Assembly: GCA_900660155.1 (NCBI GenBank)
Contig: CABFPE010000016.1
Coordinates: 1,695,735-1,759,734, forward strand
From: Hofstenia miamia
Taxonomy: Eukaryota > Xenacoelomorpha > Acoela > Hofsteniidae
DNA length: 64,000 bases
Reading direction: 5' to 3'
Positions 36,490-48,637 of the stretch are shown here, one piece after another; positions within the stretch are counted from its first letter, which is position 1; each line of letters opens with the position of its first letter. The translations under genes and the position numbers were made by a program. The notes beneath the pieces were generated by a model. It ran no database searches and was not told the origin of the DNA. It was given only the letters and a program-made list of their open reading frames with translations.

Positions 36490-36830
36490 ATTTAATTTAG
36501 GGTGCAAAAATGCATTTAATTTTCTTTGGCTATACGAATAACATGGCGAATAAAGTGATTGGCAAGATTATCACCAACTAACAGCTTTACACCTTCTTGA
36601 TTTTGGTAAACCACGTTTAAAAAGCGTCGATTGCAAACCATCCGGATACAGTTGTCGAATATTGTAATACAGGTTCTTGCTTTGGAGTAAACGTCCAGTT
36701 GCGTTGCCACAGAAAATAATAGAAATATTCGATTTCGAATGCTCACGCACAAGCTCCACTTTTCTGGTTCCACGTTTACCAGCAATTGTTTAAAAGGTTG
36801 TCATTTACCGCCATTTTGTAATAGTTGTGC
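36490..36830 (-). pseudogene. Jerky/pogo (DDE_1) transposase remnant
   Basis: Two overlapping minus-strand frames contribute. One gives VELVREHSKSNISIIFCGNA (first catalytic region and the NA-G motif), the other GVKLLVGDNLANHF (the D-N motif of the second catalytic Asp, usual form GDNLSSH). Order and spacing fit DDE_1 transposases. The third acidic block and the DNA-binding domain are lost, and frames shift at least once. Sequence to 37260 may hold more of it but is unreadable. Confidence 0.7.
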
Positions 36831-37259
36831 ATATTTTCTAACAATATATCACCAGATTTATCAAATTCAATGAAAAATTCATCTACTTCATTTCTAGATA
36901 TGGCTGCACAAGCACATTTGATATTTCTAGCAGTTTAAACAACCATATTATTGTTGCATGGAACTTCAAATGAAATCATAAGCGGGCTAATTATTTTTAA
37001 AATAAAAAACTTGTCTTACAATTGAATCAAGATATCTTTTCAAAAGAAATTGATGACGTTGAATCCAATTCCCCAATCAGCCATTTGTTTTAATGTATCA
37101 GCAAAAATAGCTTCTTCAAGTTAGTGGATGCCCAGCTTTGCAAAGCTATTTACTTGGGGCCAGAGACTTGTTTTGGAAACAGCTTGTCTTTGTGAATAAA
37201 CATTCCAATGTTCACTGCATTCACGGCATCTTCCATTTTCTTGCAGTTTTTCGCGTTTA

Positions 37260-38034
37260 ATTTCTCGGCATTACTAAAACAAACTAAGTTATCAATTAAA
37301 TTAAATATATCATATTTTTCAGAGAATTAAAAAATCCAATATAACATTATTACAACTACGAAGAAATTTACCTTCAAGTCTACCATCGTCTACTAAATTT
37401 AAATTATTTAAATCGATTATCATGCCAAGTTTATTTTATGCCTCTCCTATTTGGTATGCAAACTCCACAGATATAGACAAACTTGAAAAATTTCAAAAAA
37501 AATGTTTAAGATGGATTAGTAATATGGCATACAAAAATGCTTTAATTTACTATAAACTCCTACCAGTTTCATTATTTCTTCAATTAAAGGATGTCCATCA
37601 ATTAATAGATATAATCCATGGAAGATATGATTTAATTAATATTTTAGACTATGTTTCATTTGAATTCAAAAACAATCGAAAAACTAAAAGTCTACTATTT
37701 GTTATAAAGAAAACGAAGAAAAATACTAGTGATCATTGGTACTTTAATAGAATTTGCTGCATTGGGAATTATTTAATTCGGGAATACAATTTTGATTTCT
37801 TTGGAAATCCAAAAATTAGCAAAAAGAAAATGTACGATATTCTTTATGAATTTTTAGAAAATTCATATGAAAGTAATGGATGTAAACGATTCTTTTTATG
37901 TTTATGCAGTAACTGCAAAAAATCATTTAATTTTTGTAAATATTAATAATGCTTTTTATATTTATGTTATTCTATATTATTGTATACTTATCTACAGTTT
38001 AATAAAGCCTAGTAGTAGTAGTAGTAGTAGTAGT
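37260..38034 (+). mobile_element. LINE 3' end with TAG-repeat tail
   Basis: The frame at about 37340-37946 reads LRRNLPSSLPSSTKFKLFKSIIMPSLFYAS..., then LEKFQKKCLRWI and a C-terminal cysteine block (CLCSNCKKSFNFCKY). This is the region after the reverse transcriptase thumb in CR1/L2-type LINEs. A short 3' UTR follows, then TAG repeats (38010-38034). The copy is heavily 5'-truncated and its frame is open. Confidence 0.8.
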
Positions 38035-38283
38035 AGAAACCAAAAAAGGAAATTATTTCGTATACAAATATATTTAAGGAATTCAACTGTCCAATAAGAG
38101 ATAAGATAGCATATAATTAAACAGCAGCATTGCGCATAATAGAACAAATACGGTAGACATAGATGAATTAGGCAGCGGTTAATGCTAATCAGTGATATAC
38201 ACCCCATGAATTAATTGATTTCGTTCCCAATGACCCCATTTTGCGGGATCCTAGCTGCTCTTTCCTCGATATATACAGTACAC

Positions 38284-38609
38284 ACACACATATATATATA
38301 TATATANNNNNNNNNNNNNNNNNNNNNNNNNNNNNNNNNNNNNNNNNNNNNNNNNNNNNNNNNNNNNNNNNNNNNNNNNNNNNNNNNNNNNNNNNNNNNN
38401 NNNNNNNNNNNNNNNNNNNNNNNNNNNNNNNNNNNNNNNNNNNNNNNNNNNNNNNNNNNNNNNNNNNNNNNNNNNNNNNNNNNNNNNNNNNNNNNNNNNN
38501 NNNNNNNNNNNNNNNNNNNNNNNNNNNNNNNNNNNNNNNNNNNNNNNNNNNNNNNNNNNNNNNNNNNNNNNNNNNNNNNNNNTGAACATGTTATCCATGT
38601 TATTGCGAG

Positions 38610-38640
<31 letters not shown>
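38284..38640. repeat. CA/TA microsatellite with an assembly gap
   Basis: CA and TA repeats border Ns at 38307-38582. A further TA run at 38611-38640 abuts the next mariner terminus. Apparent ORFs across the gap are artefacts. Confidence 0.9.
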
Positions 38641-38641
<1 letters not shown>

Positions 38642-39432
38642 CAGGATGGGGCAAAATAACCTTACCCAAACAGAATTCTTAATAGAAAGTTTTAATGCAC
38701 AATACATGAGAAAAGTATTCTGTAACAAATTTGAACAATTCTTAATGAAAAGTTTCAATACACAGTACATGAGAAAAACATTACAAATGATTCTCGAAGT
38801 GTCTCCCATTTTCTTGGATGCATAGGTCACACCTTTTAGTAACAGTGTGACAAATGTCAGACAAAAGATTTTTATCTGCATTGAGATCGTTGAATTCCTG
38901 AATAATGTAATCACGAAGATTGGCCATTGTTTGAGGTCTCCTTCGATAGACTCTTTCCTTTAAAATACCCCACAGTGCAAAGTCACATGGGGAGAACGTG
39001 GAGGCCAATCAATTGTTCCTCTTCTGCCAATCCAGGTTGTCAATGCTACATGCAGATAAAGGCCTGCCACTCTTTTTAACATCATGAACCGTTCCTGTCT
39101 CATGGAACTTTTTAGCAAGTTCATACATTGCCTGTCTGGAAGGTACCGCTGCATTTGGAAAGATTTGCTTAAATTTATTCTGAACTTTATGGGAATCCTT
39201 TTCTTTCAGCAATTCTTCAAGAATGAAGATCCTCTCCTCTACTGTGAACGGCATTCCAACTCAATTAATCAATGCACAGTTATTAAAATATTCGATTAAT
39301 AAACCATCTATGATTGTAAAATGAAATGACGCTCTTAGACGATGGAATATAATTAGTCTAGATAAACAAAATATTCTAGTTGAAACCTAGTGCTAATACT
39401 TTTTACTAATGATTTGGGTAAGGTTACTTTTT
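38642..39432 (-). mobile_element. Internally deleted mariner-like element
   Basis: The left end CAGGATGGGGCAAAATAACC pairs with a shortened right end; AACCTTACCCAAA is complementary to TTTGGGTAAGGTT near 39415. The right tip has been replaced by TA repeats. Minus-strand 39050-39254 encodes the helix-turn-helix domain (FTVEERIFILEELLKE, QAMYELAKKFHETGTV, KKSGRP). 38781-39040 encodes the C-terminal DWPPRSPHVT and FALWGILKERVYRRRPQT region. The two are joined with the central catalytic part missing, so it can only move in trans. Confidence 0.9.
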
Positions 39433-39449
39433 ATATATATATATATATA

Positions 39450-39602
39450 CCTCCCTCTATGTACGCTTTTTATAATTATACCTCCCTATTTGTACAAATC
39501 GATTATTATAGTTCCCCTGATGTACGTTAATTATTATGCTTCCTAATATGTACGATTTTTGCAAATTTTATTATTATAGTTCCCTTTATGTACACTTTAC
39601 AT
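39450..39602. repeat. Degenerate minisatellite, about 30-bp unit, five copies
   Basis: Units share the core TCCCTNTATGTAC followed by a T-rich run and ATTATTAT. Copies start near 39450, 39480, 39510, 39540 and 39580 and have drifted in length (28-40 bp). Confidence 0.75.
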
Positions 39603-39897
39603 TAATCTTATATAAAATCATCAAAATTTATCTTAAAAATTTTATTTTTATGCAATTGTAATATTTTTTGAAAATGTATTTATAGTTATTATTCACAGTG
39701 TATAATTTAATAACATAGTGTAATAATAAAGAGTAAAAAAATCACGAGGGATTTGTGAATGTTTTTTTAAGTAAAAGAATTATATAGATATTTTTTTGTG
39801 TTAAATTTAAAATATACATATATGAAAAGATTAAAATGTTTTAATAAAAATCGCTTCAAAATTTAACAAAAAGTTCAAAAACACTAAATATTAATAG

Positions 39898-40250
39898 TCA
39901 GTTTTTTCCGCTTGCTTTTCTTTTTCTTTTTTCAGGTGCAGGTTGAAGCAAGTTTTTGTAAAACTCTCTCAAACTTTTAAAGTTTGAAGGTAGGTATTCT
40001 TTTTCGGCCGTTTCACGAGAATGCCCCGTCTGCTTTAGATGTGCTGTTTTCAGGGTTTCCGAAACCTCATTATTGCATAGAACCTCTCTTTCCCAAAATT
40101 TTCTAATTGATGTAGGGTTAAAATTAAGGTGCTGATAGTTAGGTGCATACTTGGACATCATTTTTTTCATTTCAGATGGAATTGTAGTGCATATATTGCC
40201 ACTTCTATTTCTAAAAACTAAATTTATGTCAGAGAATAATAATAGGTTTG
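39898..40250 (-). pseudogene. Tyrosine-recombinase-like C-terminal fragment
   Basis: On the minus strand a frame carries SIRKFWEREV, then HLKQTGHSRETAEKEY, which fits the Arg, His-x-x-His/Arg-like and Tyr signature at the end of tyrosine recombinases (usual forms R, GHS, nucleophile Y). Only the C-terminal third is seen. Such domains occur in Crypton, DIRS-type and other mobile elements; which one this came from cannot be told here. Basic C-terminal tail (EKRKRKASGKN). Confidence 0.45.
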
Positions 40251-40434
40251 TTGAGCCATGAAATTCTAGAAGACCTCAAATTAAGGAAAGAAATTTCCAG
40301 TTTTTCCATACAAATATTTGAATATCATCCTTAAAGGCACTCCATATATTGGATGAATCTTAATCTTTAAGTAATTTTTCCGTTAATATAAGACTGTCAA
40401 AGGTTATACGTTTTTGCATGTAAAAGAATCTTTA

Positions 40435-42093
40435 TCATCTAATGTTATTTAAAACATCGATAGCAGATATTTGTAGAATTGAGGAATTGAGGATCATAAA
40501 GAATTTTTTGAGTTGAGGAAGAATACATGTTTTTATATCTCCCAACAAATAAATACCATGTCTATTGTCATATTGATAGTATGAACCATTAACATTTAAA
40601 ATCAAATTGGGAAACGATAGAGGTCTTTTAGTGTAATTATCGTAAACAAAATGAGAATTTAAATCAAGGAATCTTACCTTTCCTGTTTCATTATCATAAA
40701 CAGGTAATTCATTAGTTCGAATTTGAAGTGGAACTGTTGTATAGTTCTTATTATGAAAGAATTGTACGTGGTATGCGTTGCCGAGATTAAGAATGGATCT
40801 ACCACGATATCCATCAATACTTAACTTGATTTCTTCCAAATAGATTTTGAGATTCATAGATAACATGTTCAATAATGCTATGCATTTAGCATAAGCAATA
40901 CGTTTGTAAATGCCGTTAATTGAATTGCTAATTTTAAATGCCAATTGTTGATCGGTAATAGAATTTTATTCAATAATAGAAAATTTATTATTAAATACTT
41001 GGTTTTGTAGAATATGATGTGAAGATATATCAGAACGAAAAAATAAATTTGGAATTTCAGTATCTTGTAAACGAATGTCACATTTTTCTGAGAATGTTTG
41101 GCGTGGTGAAATTGCTAGTTGATTAAGGGGATCATAAAAGAAATCTTAATTAGTAGAATTTAGTATAAATAAAGGATGCGGATCATTTGATAATATACAT
41201 TTATCTACATTATTCTTCCTAATAAATACATATTTTGAACCATAAATAATTGGTTTAGCTATATATTTAATAGGATTACCAAGATTTTCGCAGTCAGTTG
41301 TATAATGTAAATGGTCCTCGCTTATTGTGCAACTTTTATATCATATTCAAAGGATGAAATTCCTTTTATTTCTTCATTGAACATGTGGATTTTTCTTTCT
41401 TCATAATATTTGGAATTCTGGAAATTTTCGTATGTAAGTTGTATTACATGGAAGATCAATTTTATGATAGTTTAAATATAATATTTTACAATTTATGAAA
41501 CTATCTTTAAATATTGGAAATAATTTGGATGTATTATAATTTCTTACGTCTTGTACAAATGATAAGTCGTCTGCCCAATTAATTTCATACATTTTTTGTA
41601 TTGTTAATCTTAGTGATATTTCAATACCGTTATATTCATGTGAGTATTGATCTTCAGTTATATAAATGCAATTATTTCCTTTTTTGTTTGTAATTTTAAT
41701 TCTTCTTCTTGTTCACATGATTCTGCTGTTTTTTTCATAATCAGTGTATTAGTAAGCAGTGAAGAATCAACACCTTTAATTACTGCACTTATCATTCCTT
41801 CCGAACATGATAGCGGGAGCCCATTCCAAATATTGGACCACATTGCCCCTATTATATACATATATACCAGTATCGTACATTGCTTGTGCTGTCTGGGAAG
41901 CTCTGCACTCCTCGATACTACCACAAGAATAGCGTTCTCCATAATTATATATGTTAAGTAACGAATCAGACCTGTTGTTTGTAGTTTCGTATACTTCTTT
42001 GTGATTCAATACCTCTTTCAAATAGTTATTTGTTTCAGGAACTTCGACTTTTCTGTTGTTGTAGAAAATACTGTTGTTTTTTATCGAAAACAT
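40435..42093 (-). mobile_element. Envelope/glycoprotein-like viral fossil
   Basis: Several minus-strand open segments read in order as a secreted or membrane glycoprotein: scattered Cys, many N-x-S/T sites, and Tyr/Asn-rich beta-type sequence such as CGSIEECRASQTAQ near the upstream end and YRGRSILNLGNAYHV further down. The style recalls glycoproteins of negative-strand (chuvirus-like) viruses that have entered arthropod genomes, but the family is not certain. The copy is broken in several places and old. No other viral gene is recognised next to it. Confidence 0.4.
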
Positions 42094-42199
42094 TCAGAGT
42101 GGATTTCTTCAGAATTCTTTGGAAATAAGTTAATCTCTTGAATGAAATCTGTTGGACAATTTTATATGTGTTTCTTTAACAGTAAAGAAAATAAGTTTT

Positions 42200-45130
42200 A
42201 TTTATATATATAAATCAAATTCTTTTAAAATCTTGGCCAAAGTGCTTTCCTCATCATTTTCGTTGTCCAAGTTTTAATTTGCTGTGCTTCCTATAAATGA
42301 CATTTGAAGAAAAATATAGATTACACAGCACTGTAAACATAAAGTTATTTCCCGATAAAAATGTTTTGAGCAGTTTTTAGAATGCATACCTTGCAACCTG
42401 GCATGTTGGATCTACTAGCTGAAGCTTCCTTTGAAAACAAAGTTCGCTTTGTTGTAGCCAACGTTGAGGAAGTAATTCTTTAAAAAATTAAAAACACGAA
42501 ATAAAAATAGCGCAAAACCTAATGAACAGATAAATTTAGAGAGTCATTTATTGTATTTTCGTTGTAATGAATTGCTTCCAGGATACTTTTTCTTTCTAGT
42601 TGATCTTGTGTACCTAAAAATAATTTTAGTTTATCAGGGCAATTTTATTGACCTAGAAATTCGCTAACATTCTTTAGCATTAAAGAAGTTTTCGTTCAAC
42701 TTTTTTCATGTTTTAAAATTAATTTAGAATATTTACAATGAATAAATTATTCATAATTTTACTCTAACTAAATAATATGGATCAATAGCTACCAGTTGCA
42801 ATGAGTTTAACCTTAAATCGTTCAATATTTACTTCTTCCTTGAGGCTTAGATAAATATATTCCTCGTCCGATAAATTCTTTGATTAAGAAGAATGCCTTA
42901 AGGGGTGAGCACGGAATATGTAAATAAAATAAAAGAGAAAATAAACGTCAGCAGTAGTCATTATTAAAACAATTTTCACAATTAAATGATGTACCTTGTA
43001 TCAAAAAAATGAGAATAGTTTAAGATGCCATAACAATTCATTGAAGCAACTTACGAAGATGAAAGCTGCACATAATATAGACAACTAAATTATGCAGAAC
43101 ATGGAACGTTAGCATTTTACAAAATTGGCGGTGACTTTGAGTCAAAGGCCACAAACGTTTTTGTATTGATTTCATCAAATTTTTCCGAAGACGGCTTGTG
43201 ATTTCGTGCTGAGATTCTTGAATAACTTTGATAAAGAGGTCTTTCTTGGGGGATTTTCGCAACAAAGACAATGATTTTGAAGGAACTTCTAATCTTCAAA
43301 GAATGAGAAATTCTTGCACTTTATGACCGACAATCCATTCGTGTTAAGAATCAAATTGCATCATTGATTAATAAATGAAAATGTTTTTCAATAAACTAAT
43401 TGCTGTTCAAAATTTAAAATCATAAGCCTATTTGTTTGAACATTTATGTCATTGCTTGTAAGTTTATAACGATTTTTCAAAAATAACTTGAAGGACAATA
43501 ATTGTTCACTGGCAGCATTTTCTTCATTAGTTGAAGAATTGATGAAGCGCATTTATCCGACAAAATATTTTCACATATTAACAATTCTAATAAAGCAATA
43601 AATTTTTTGACAGTTTACTGGATCCAGGGTAGAGATGTTCCTCACTATCAAAACTTTGGCCAGTTTCGCAATTTTGAGAAATTGATGAAATTCCAGTAAA
43701 TGAATTATTATTAAATTCAAAAAAATCTTGAGGTCGTGGGGTTTTCACATTATCTTTTGAAAAAGTCTGCGTGCACATTGCGGCCAATGAAGGCATCGTC
43801 GTCAATGAATAAAACCGTATGCATACCTAACAAAAAATATAATGCAAGAAAAAAACTAAAAGAAATATATCAGGATACATATTTTCTTGTTATATAGATC
43901 TGTTTGAATAAGATTCAACTAATATTCGTGGAAGAACAGGTCTACGTTTTTCATAACAACAGTCACGACTCTCAGCGTTTTAACAAACTTTCGCATACAA
44001 TCTTCAATTTCGTCGAAGTTGCGATGTCTTGTTGCTTGATTCTTTTGGATCGCCTCTAAGTAGAAATCATTTTATTTGTAGAAAATAATTATAATTATGC
44101 AGATTGATTCTAACATTCTTATTGGTTTGTTAGACTTCTCTTCAAATACTAGTGCAGAGTCAAAAGCCGATTTCTATTAGCTAAGTGAAACTACTAAAAA
44201 AATTTTAACAATAGATGTACAACTTACACCAGACAATACTTGTCTTATGAGGACTGACATAAATGCTTTTAATGCAATAAAGAGCCTCCAAAGTGACATT
44301 GAAAATTTAGCAATTTTTGAAAAAACACAATTTTTATCATATTTTCGTAAAAGACATACAGAATGCTCATAGAAAACATTGAACTTAATATAAATCACGT
44401 ACCACTAAACAAAGCAAAATGAAAATGCAAGATTAAATCGTATGCTTAGATAAGCACTAATAGTTTTCACCACGTAGCAACTAAAATCTGGAATAACTTA
44501 GATAATCAAGTTAAAATCGAAAAAGTTACCATATGCTACCTACATCTTGTTCTGCAATCTCGTTTTCAAATGCATGAAAATAACTTCTATTAGAAAGGGG
44601 TAGCATTTTCCTGAGCTTTAGAGAATGAAACTTCTGGAAATAAAGAACAGCCTATTTTAGATGGCTTCTTAGGGTCTAAGTGTTTTCGTTTTTAATCTTG
44701 TATTTTTAAATATGTAGACAATATTCTTGTATGTAAGACCCTAGAGAACAGTTGTAGCAAAGTTTAGCTCGTCACAATGTCAAATGATAATTCGCCGACC
44801 TCAGTGATTTTGCACTTCTATCTATGCTAATCCCTGATTGATAGTAGAACATTATTTCCAGCTTTTCTTCTCAGATATAAATTAACAATAATATGTGGGC
44901 CTTATGCTTACATTCTATACACATACACGAATAAAAAATCAGTATAATTCAGCATTATATTAATGTCTTAACTTTCAACTGCCAGCTATCACCGACATTT
45001 AGTGTTCTAGAAGTTCGTGCCTTAGAACTGGAAGTAACACTTGACGTTGGTGAAGGCAACATGGGGATAGTTTCTTGAATTGCATGCAGATGATTCTGGT
45101 GGTGGCTTCAAAGAAGACAACATTTAGGAG
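42200..45130 (-). CDS. Exon cluster I, DUF4806-like hypothetical gene (partial or decayed)
   Basis: Minus-strand blocks with splice-like borders, from 5' to 3', are as follows. 45030-45120 is a Ser/Thr-rich block (LPSPTSSVTSSSKART). 44544-44633 is bounded by AG and GTAGGT and holds LRKMLPLSNRSYFHAFENEI, the opening pattern of DUF4806. 44230-44390 ends at GTAAGT and contains LFIALKAFMSVLIRQVLSG. 43620-43800 is Asn/Ser-rich (PRPQDFFEFNNNSF). 43040-43260 is a basic helix (SRLRKNLMKSIQKRL), 42790-42870 reads LSDEEYIYLSLKEEVNIERF, and 42370-42480 precedes GTATGC. A last block is at 42240-42290. Exon joins could not all be verified in phase, so this may be a pseudogene. DUF4806 has no known activity. 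Confidence 0.4.
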
Positions 45131-46329
45131 CATTGGTTATAGGGAATTCTTAAGAATAACCACAGTTAATTTCAAACAGTTCTTGAAATTGATTGGTGCA
45201 TAAATTACTAAACAAGATACTCAAATGCGAAAAGCAATGTCGCCCACCGAAAAATTAATGGTCACATTAATTCTTAGCTACTAGAAACTCATTCAGTTAC
45301 CAGGAGTTTGCATTTCAAATGCCTAAATCAGGCATCATTCCAGAGGTGCTTAAAGCAATTTAAAGGGTATTTGCATCATGATTACTAACACATCAAATGT
45401 ATATATTCCACGTAATAAAAACTCTTCATGACCTAATTGATTTATCCTGTACTTCCCTTCCCATTATTTCTGGTCAAGTTATTGTATTTCAGAGGCAATG
45501 TATCTCTCATATATCTCATCTTCATCATTACTCGTCCCTGCATTTCTTGCAACAACAGAATTGAAAGCCTCCGTAGATTTCACAAGCAAATTTTCACTTT
45601 TTATCTTTTCTGTTGATGTTTGGTCTTCTGTGTCATTTTTTCTCTGCCTTGAACATTATAAATGTTTCTTGTATCAACGTGAATATAACTAATTAAGCTA
45701 ATGCATGTACAAGTACAAGTAAAATGTAGATATTAACATGGATAGACAATTTGAACCATGGACAGGAAGTAATACCCAAGCAACAAACGGAGGGCGGGCC
45801 GTCATCTAAAGAGTCTCCTAACCACTTGGCGGGTATTTATCTGATTTTACTCATTCAACCGCCAAGCTATTTTAGTTGACGGCTCACTTACGACAGTAGC
45901 CGTAATTCTAATCAACTTATTCTGCTTTGTATTATATATTTGGAGATTTTAACAAAACTGCAATGATAGTATTTGATATCTAAAATATATTTTTGTACTA
46001 TTTTCTGTATATGTGTTTATATTAATAAAGTGGAAAAAATTGATATTTTAGTAAAATTGTAAATTAAGTAATTTTAATGTGAAATATTTAGTGAACAAAA
46101 TACCCTAAGATATCGAAAATATCAAATTTAAATAAAAGTACAAACAAATGCGATGTAATTATTACAAAAATTAAAATCTGAAATTTGGGTTAAGTATCTG
46201 CAATTGGAATGCACATTATACACCTTAAATGTTAGTAGCCTTTGAATTGCACATAATGATGATGCTAACATTCCAAAATAATAAATTAAAATGTTGTAAA
46301 GTGCATATTTAAAAAAGCTAAAAACTAAA
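45131..46329. other. Spacer between the two exon clusters
   Basis: AT-rich with no clear coding block. The more balanced patch at 45770-45900 (CGGAGGGCGGGCC) looks like an inserted short repeat but shows no terminal repeats. Confidence 0.35.
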
Positions 46330-48599
46330 AATCAGAATTTGATTTGGAACGATTCTCTCTCCCATATAATCTATCTGCTGCATTTTTTGAAGAAACGTTT
46401 AGATCTATTTCAGCGGCATTTTCCATTTGGGTTGGCCTATTGAGTACCAATGCATCTAAATATATAATTGCAGAAACAGGTGATAGCTTATAATAATGAA
46501 GATAAATCAATATAAATTTCAGGTAAATATAACAGCTAATGTCTATCAAGTATGAAAATGATACCCGTTTACTAACAAATGATAAAAATGCATTTATTGC
46601 TATTAAGAACTTGCAATCAAACTTCAAAAAAATAACAGACGTATTTTGAAGAAAGCATTAAACAAACAAAAGCATTTATACGTTTAAATGTTCAAATGGT
46701 GACAAAAACGGCCTCAATGGCTAAAGACATTACAATATGCTGCACAAAACAGCATATAGAATTTGATACATGTATAACCCTTTTAAGATGGAATGAAATT
46801 CAGATTGAAGAAACTTGAATTTTGAATTTGCCCCAGTGTTGTTAACTTCTGTGGAAAATATTTCCTTTACTATTCGGCGGACAGAATCTTTTACAGTCGC
46901 ACCTGCATGAAGAGCCATTTGTTTGATCTAAGGAATGTGATTCATTAACCAAATTTGGTTCATATACGTACAACTGTTGATATATATATATACATATACA
47001 GTACGCGAATTAAAGTTTGCATAATTGAAAAAAAATTGGTAAATTTGGTAAAATTTCTATTTTCATAGAATATTCAAATTTAATATGTGCCTTTAAGAAA
47101 TATAATGAATAACAAATGTGTTTAACAAATCTGTAACAAACTTATGTATGTACATAACGTATTTAATATCCAGTGTGCCCTCCTTTGGCAGCTAGGAGTG
47201 CCTCAATTCGATGAGGCATTGAATTCACTAAAGTTTGACACATCGCCTGGACATCCTCATCGTGATTCCAGATATTAAGAAAGAGACGAATAAGTTCATT
47301 TTTTGTTTGTGGTCGCTGCTTTCTAATCTTTAGCTTGATAATGGCCCAGAAATTTTCAATTGGGTTCATATCGGGCGACGCGGCAGGCCAGTCCAGGAGG
47401 TGCAACCCCCGAGAAGCCATGTGTGCCCTTGATCGATGACTACAATGGCAGGGCGCATTATCCTGTTGGAATAAACCGTCCCCTGCAGGATACGTTTCTT
47501 CCATCTGTCTTACGACTCTCCCGTCGATAACATGCTGAATGTAAATCTCTGAATTCATGATTCCTTCAACAACATACGACCTTCCAGTGCCATGGAAGGA
47601 AAAACACGACCAGAACATGATACTCGCGGGGTGTTTGAAGGTTTTGCGAAAGTGATTAGGAGTGAGAGCATGCCCTTCTACCAGGCGCACAAATCTGGGA
47701 CAATCATCTTGTAACACAATGGAGGTCTCGTCACTCCATAAAACTTTTGCCCATTTATCCACAGTCCAATCCCTGTGATCTTTGGCCCATTGATATCGCA
47801 TTGCAATTTGATGTGGAGTTAAATGAGGTCTTCTGGAAGCTTTTATGGTCTTAATACCAGCAGATTTAAGGGCTTTTTGAAATGTACGTAAGCAGCAATC
47901 ACCCTTCGGTCCAACAGCGCCCATGTCATCTTTCAATTCTGCTGCAGTTGATCTTGGATTTCGTTCAACTAATAATCTCATTTGCCGATGGTCCCTATCA
48001 CTGAACAAAGGTTTCCGTCCGCAGTTCTTGTAGTCCGTTTTAGCATCCCCAGTTTCTTCATATTTCTTTATAGCTCTGCTCACAGTTGATTGAGTAGTGT
48101 TTAAATCATTAGCTATTTCAGTCTGAGTTTTATTAGTGAAACGATGCAGAGTCACAATTTGTAAGTGAATATTGTTGTGCGCTTCCATTATTACGTACTA
48201 ATGTAACAAATTCTGTTGCAAAACTGAATTTGACTTTGCGTGCATTGCGCAATATTAAATCCAATTGTAATAAAAGGATCGCATATGAAATTTCATTGAA
48301 TACGATGCTACCCAATAGCAGCTGACTTCCAATACTTAGTTTATAAAGTGAGTAAATTCCAACAATTTCTAAAATGTTTGAGCTCGAACTGCTTGCTTTC
48401 TTTGCAATAACAGCATGCCAAGTCTCTATCGCAACAAACAGTAATGCAAGTACAGAAGTTTTAGTTGTAGGTATAACGTTTATGCCTGTACATAATGTTA
48501 GAATCATAGAAACTCGAAGAAAATCTTCAGTTTTCAATAGAAATTTAATTTTCATTAATTTTCATCTTTTTTTCAATTATGCAAACTTTAATTCGCGCA

Positions 48600-48637
<38 letters not shown>

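Noticed and set aside
38211-38682. ORFs of up to 155 codons around the second gap
   Set aside because: Same cause: microsatellite and Ns.
48133-48555. 140-codon minus-strand ORF at the 5' end of the Tc1 element
   Set aside because: Lies mostly in the leader of the element, has no domain and overlaps the genuine transposase start in another frame.
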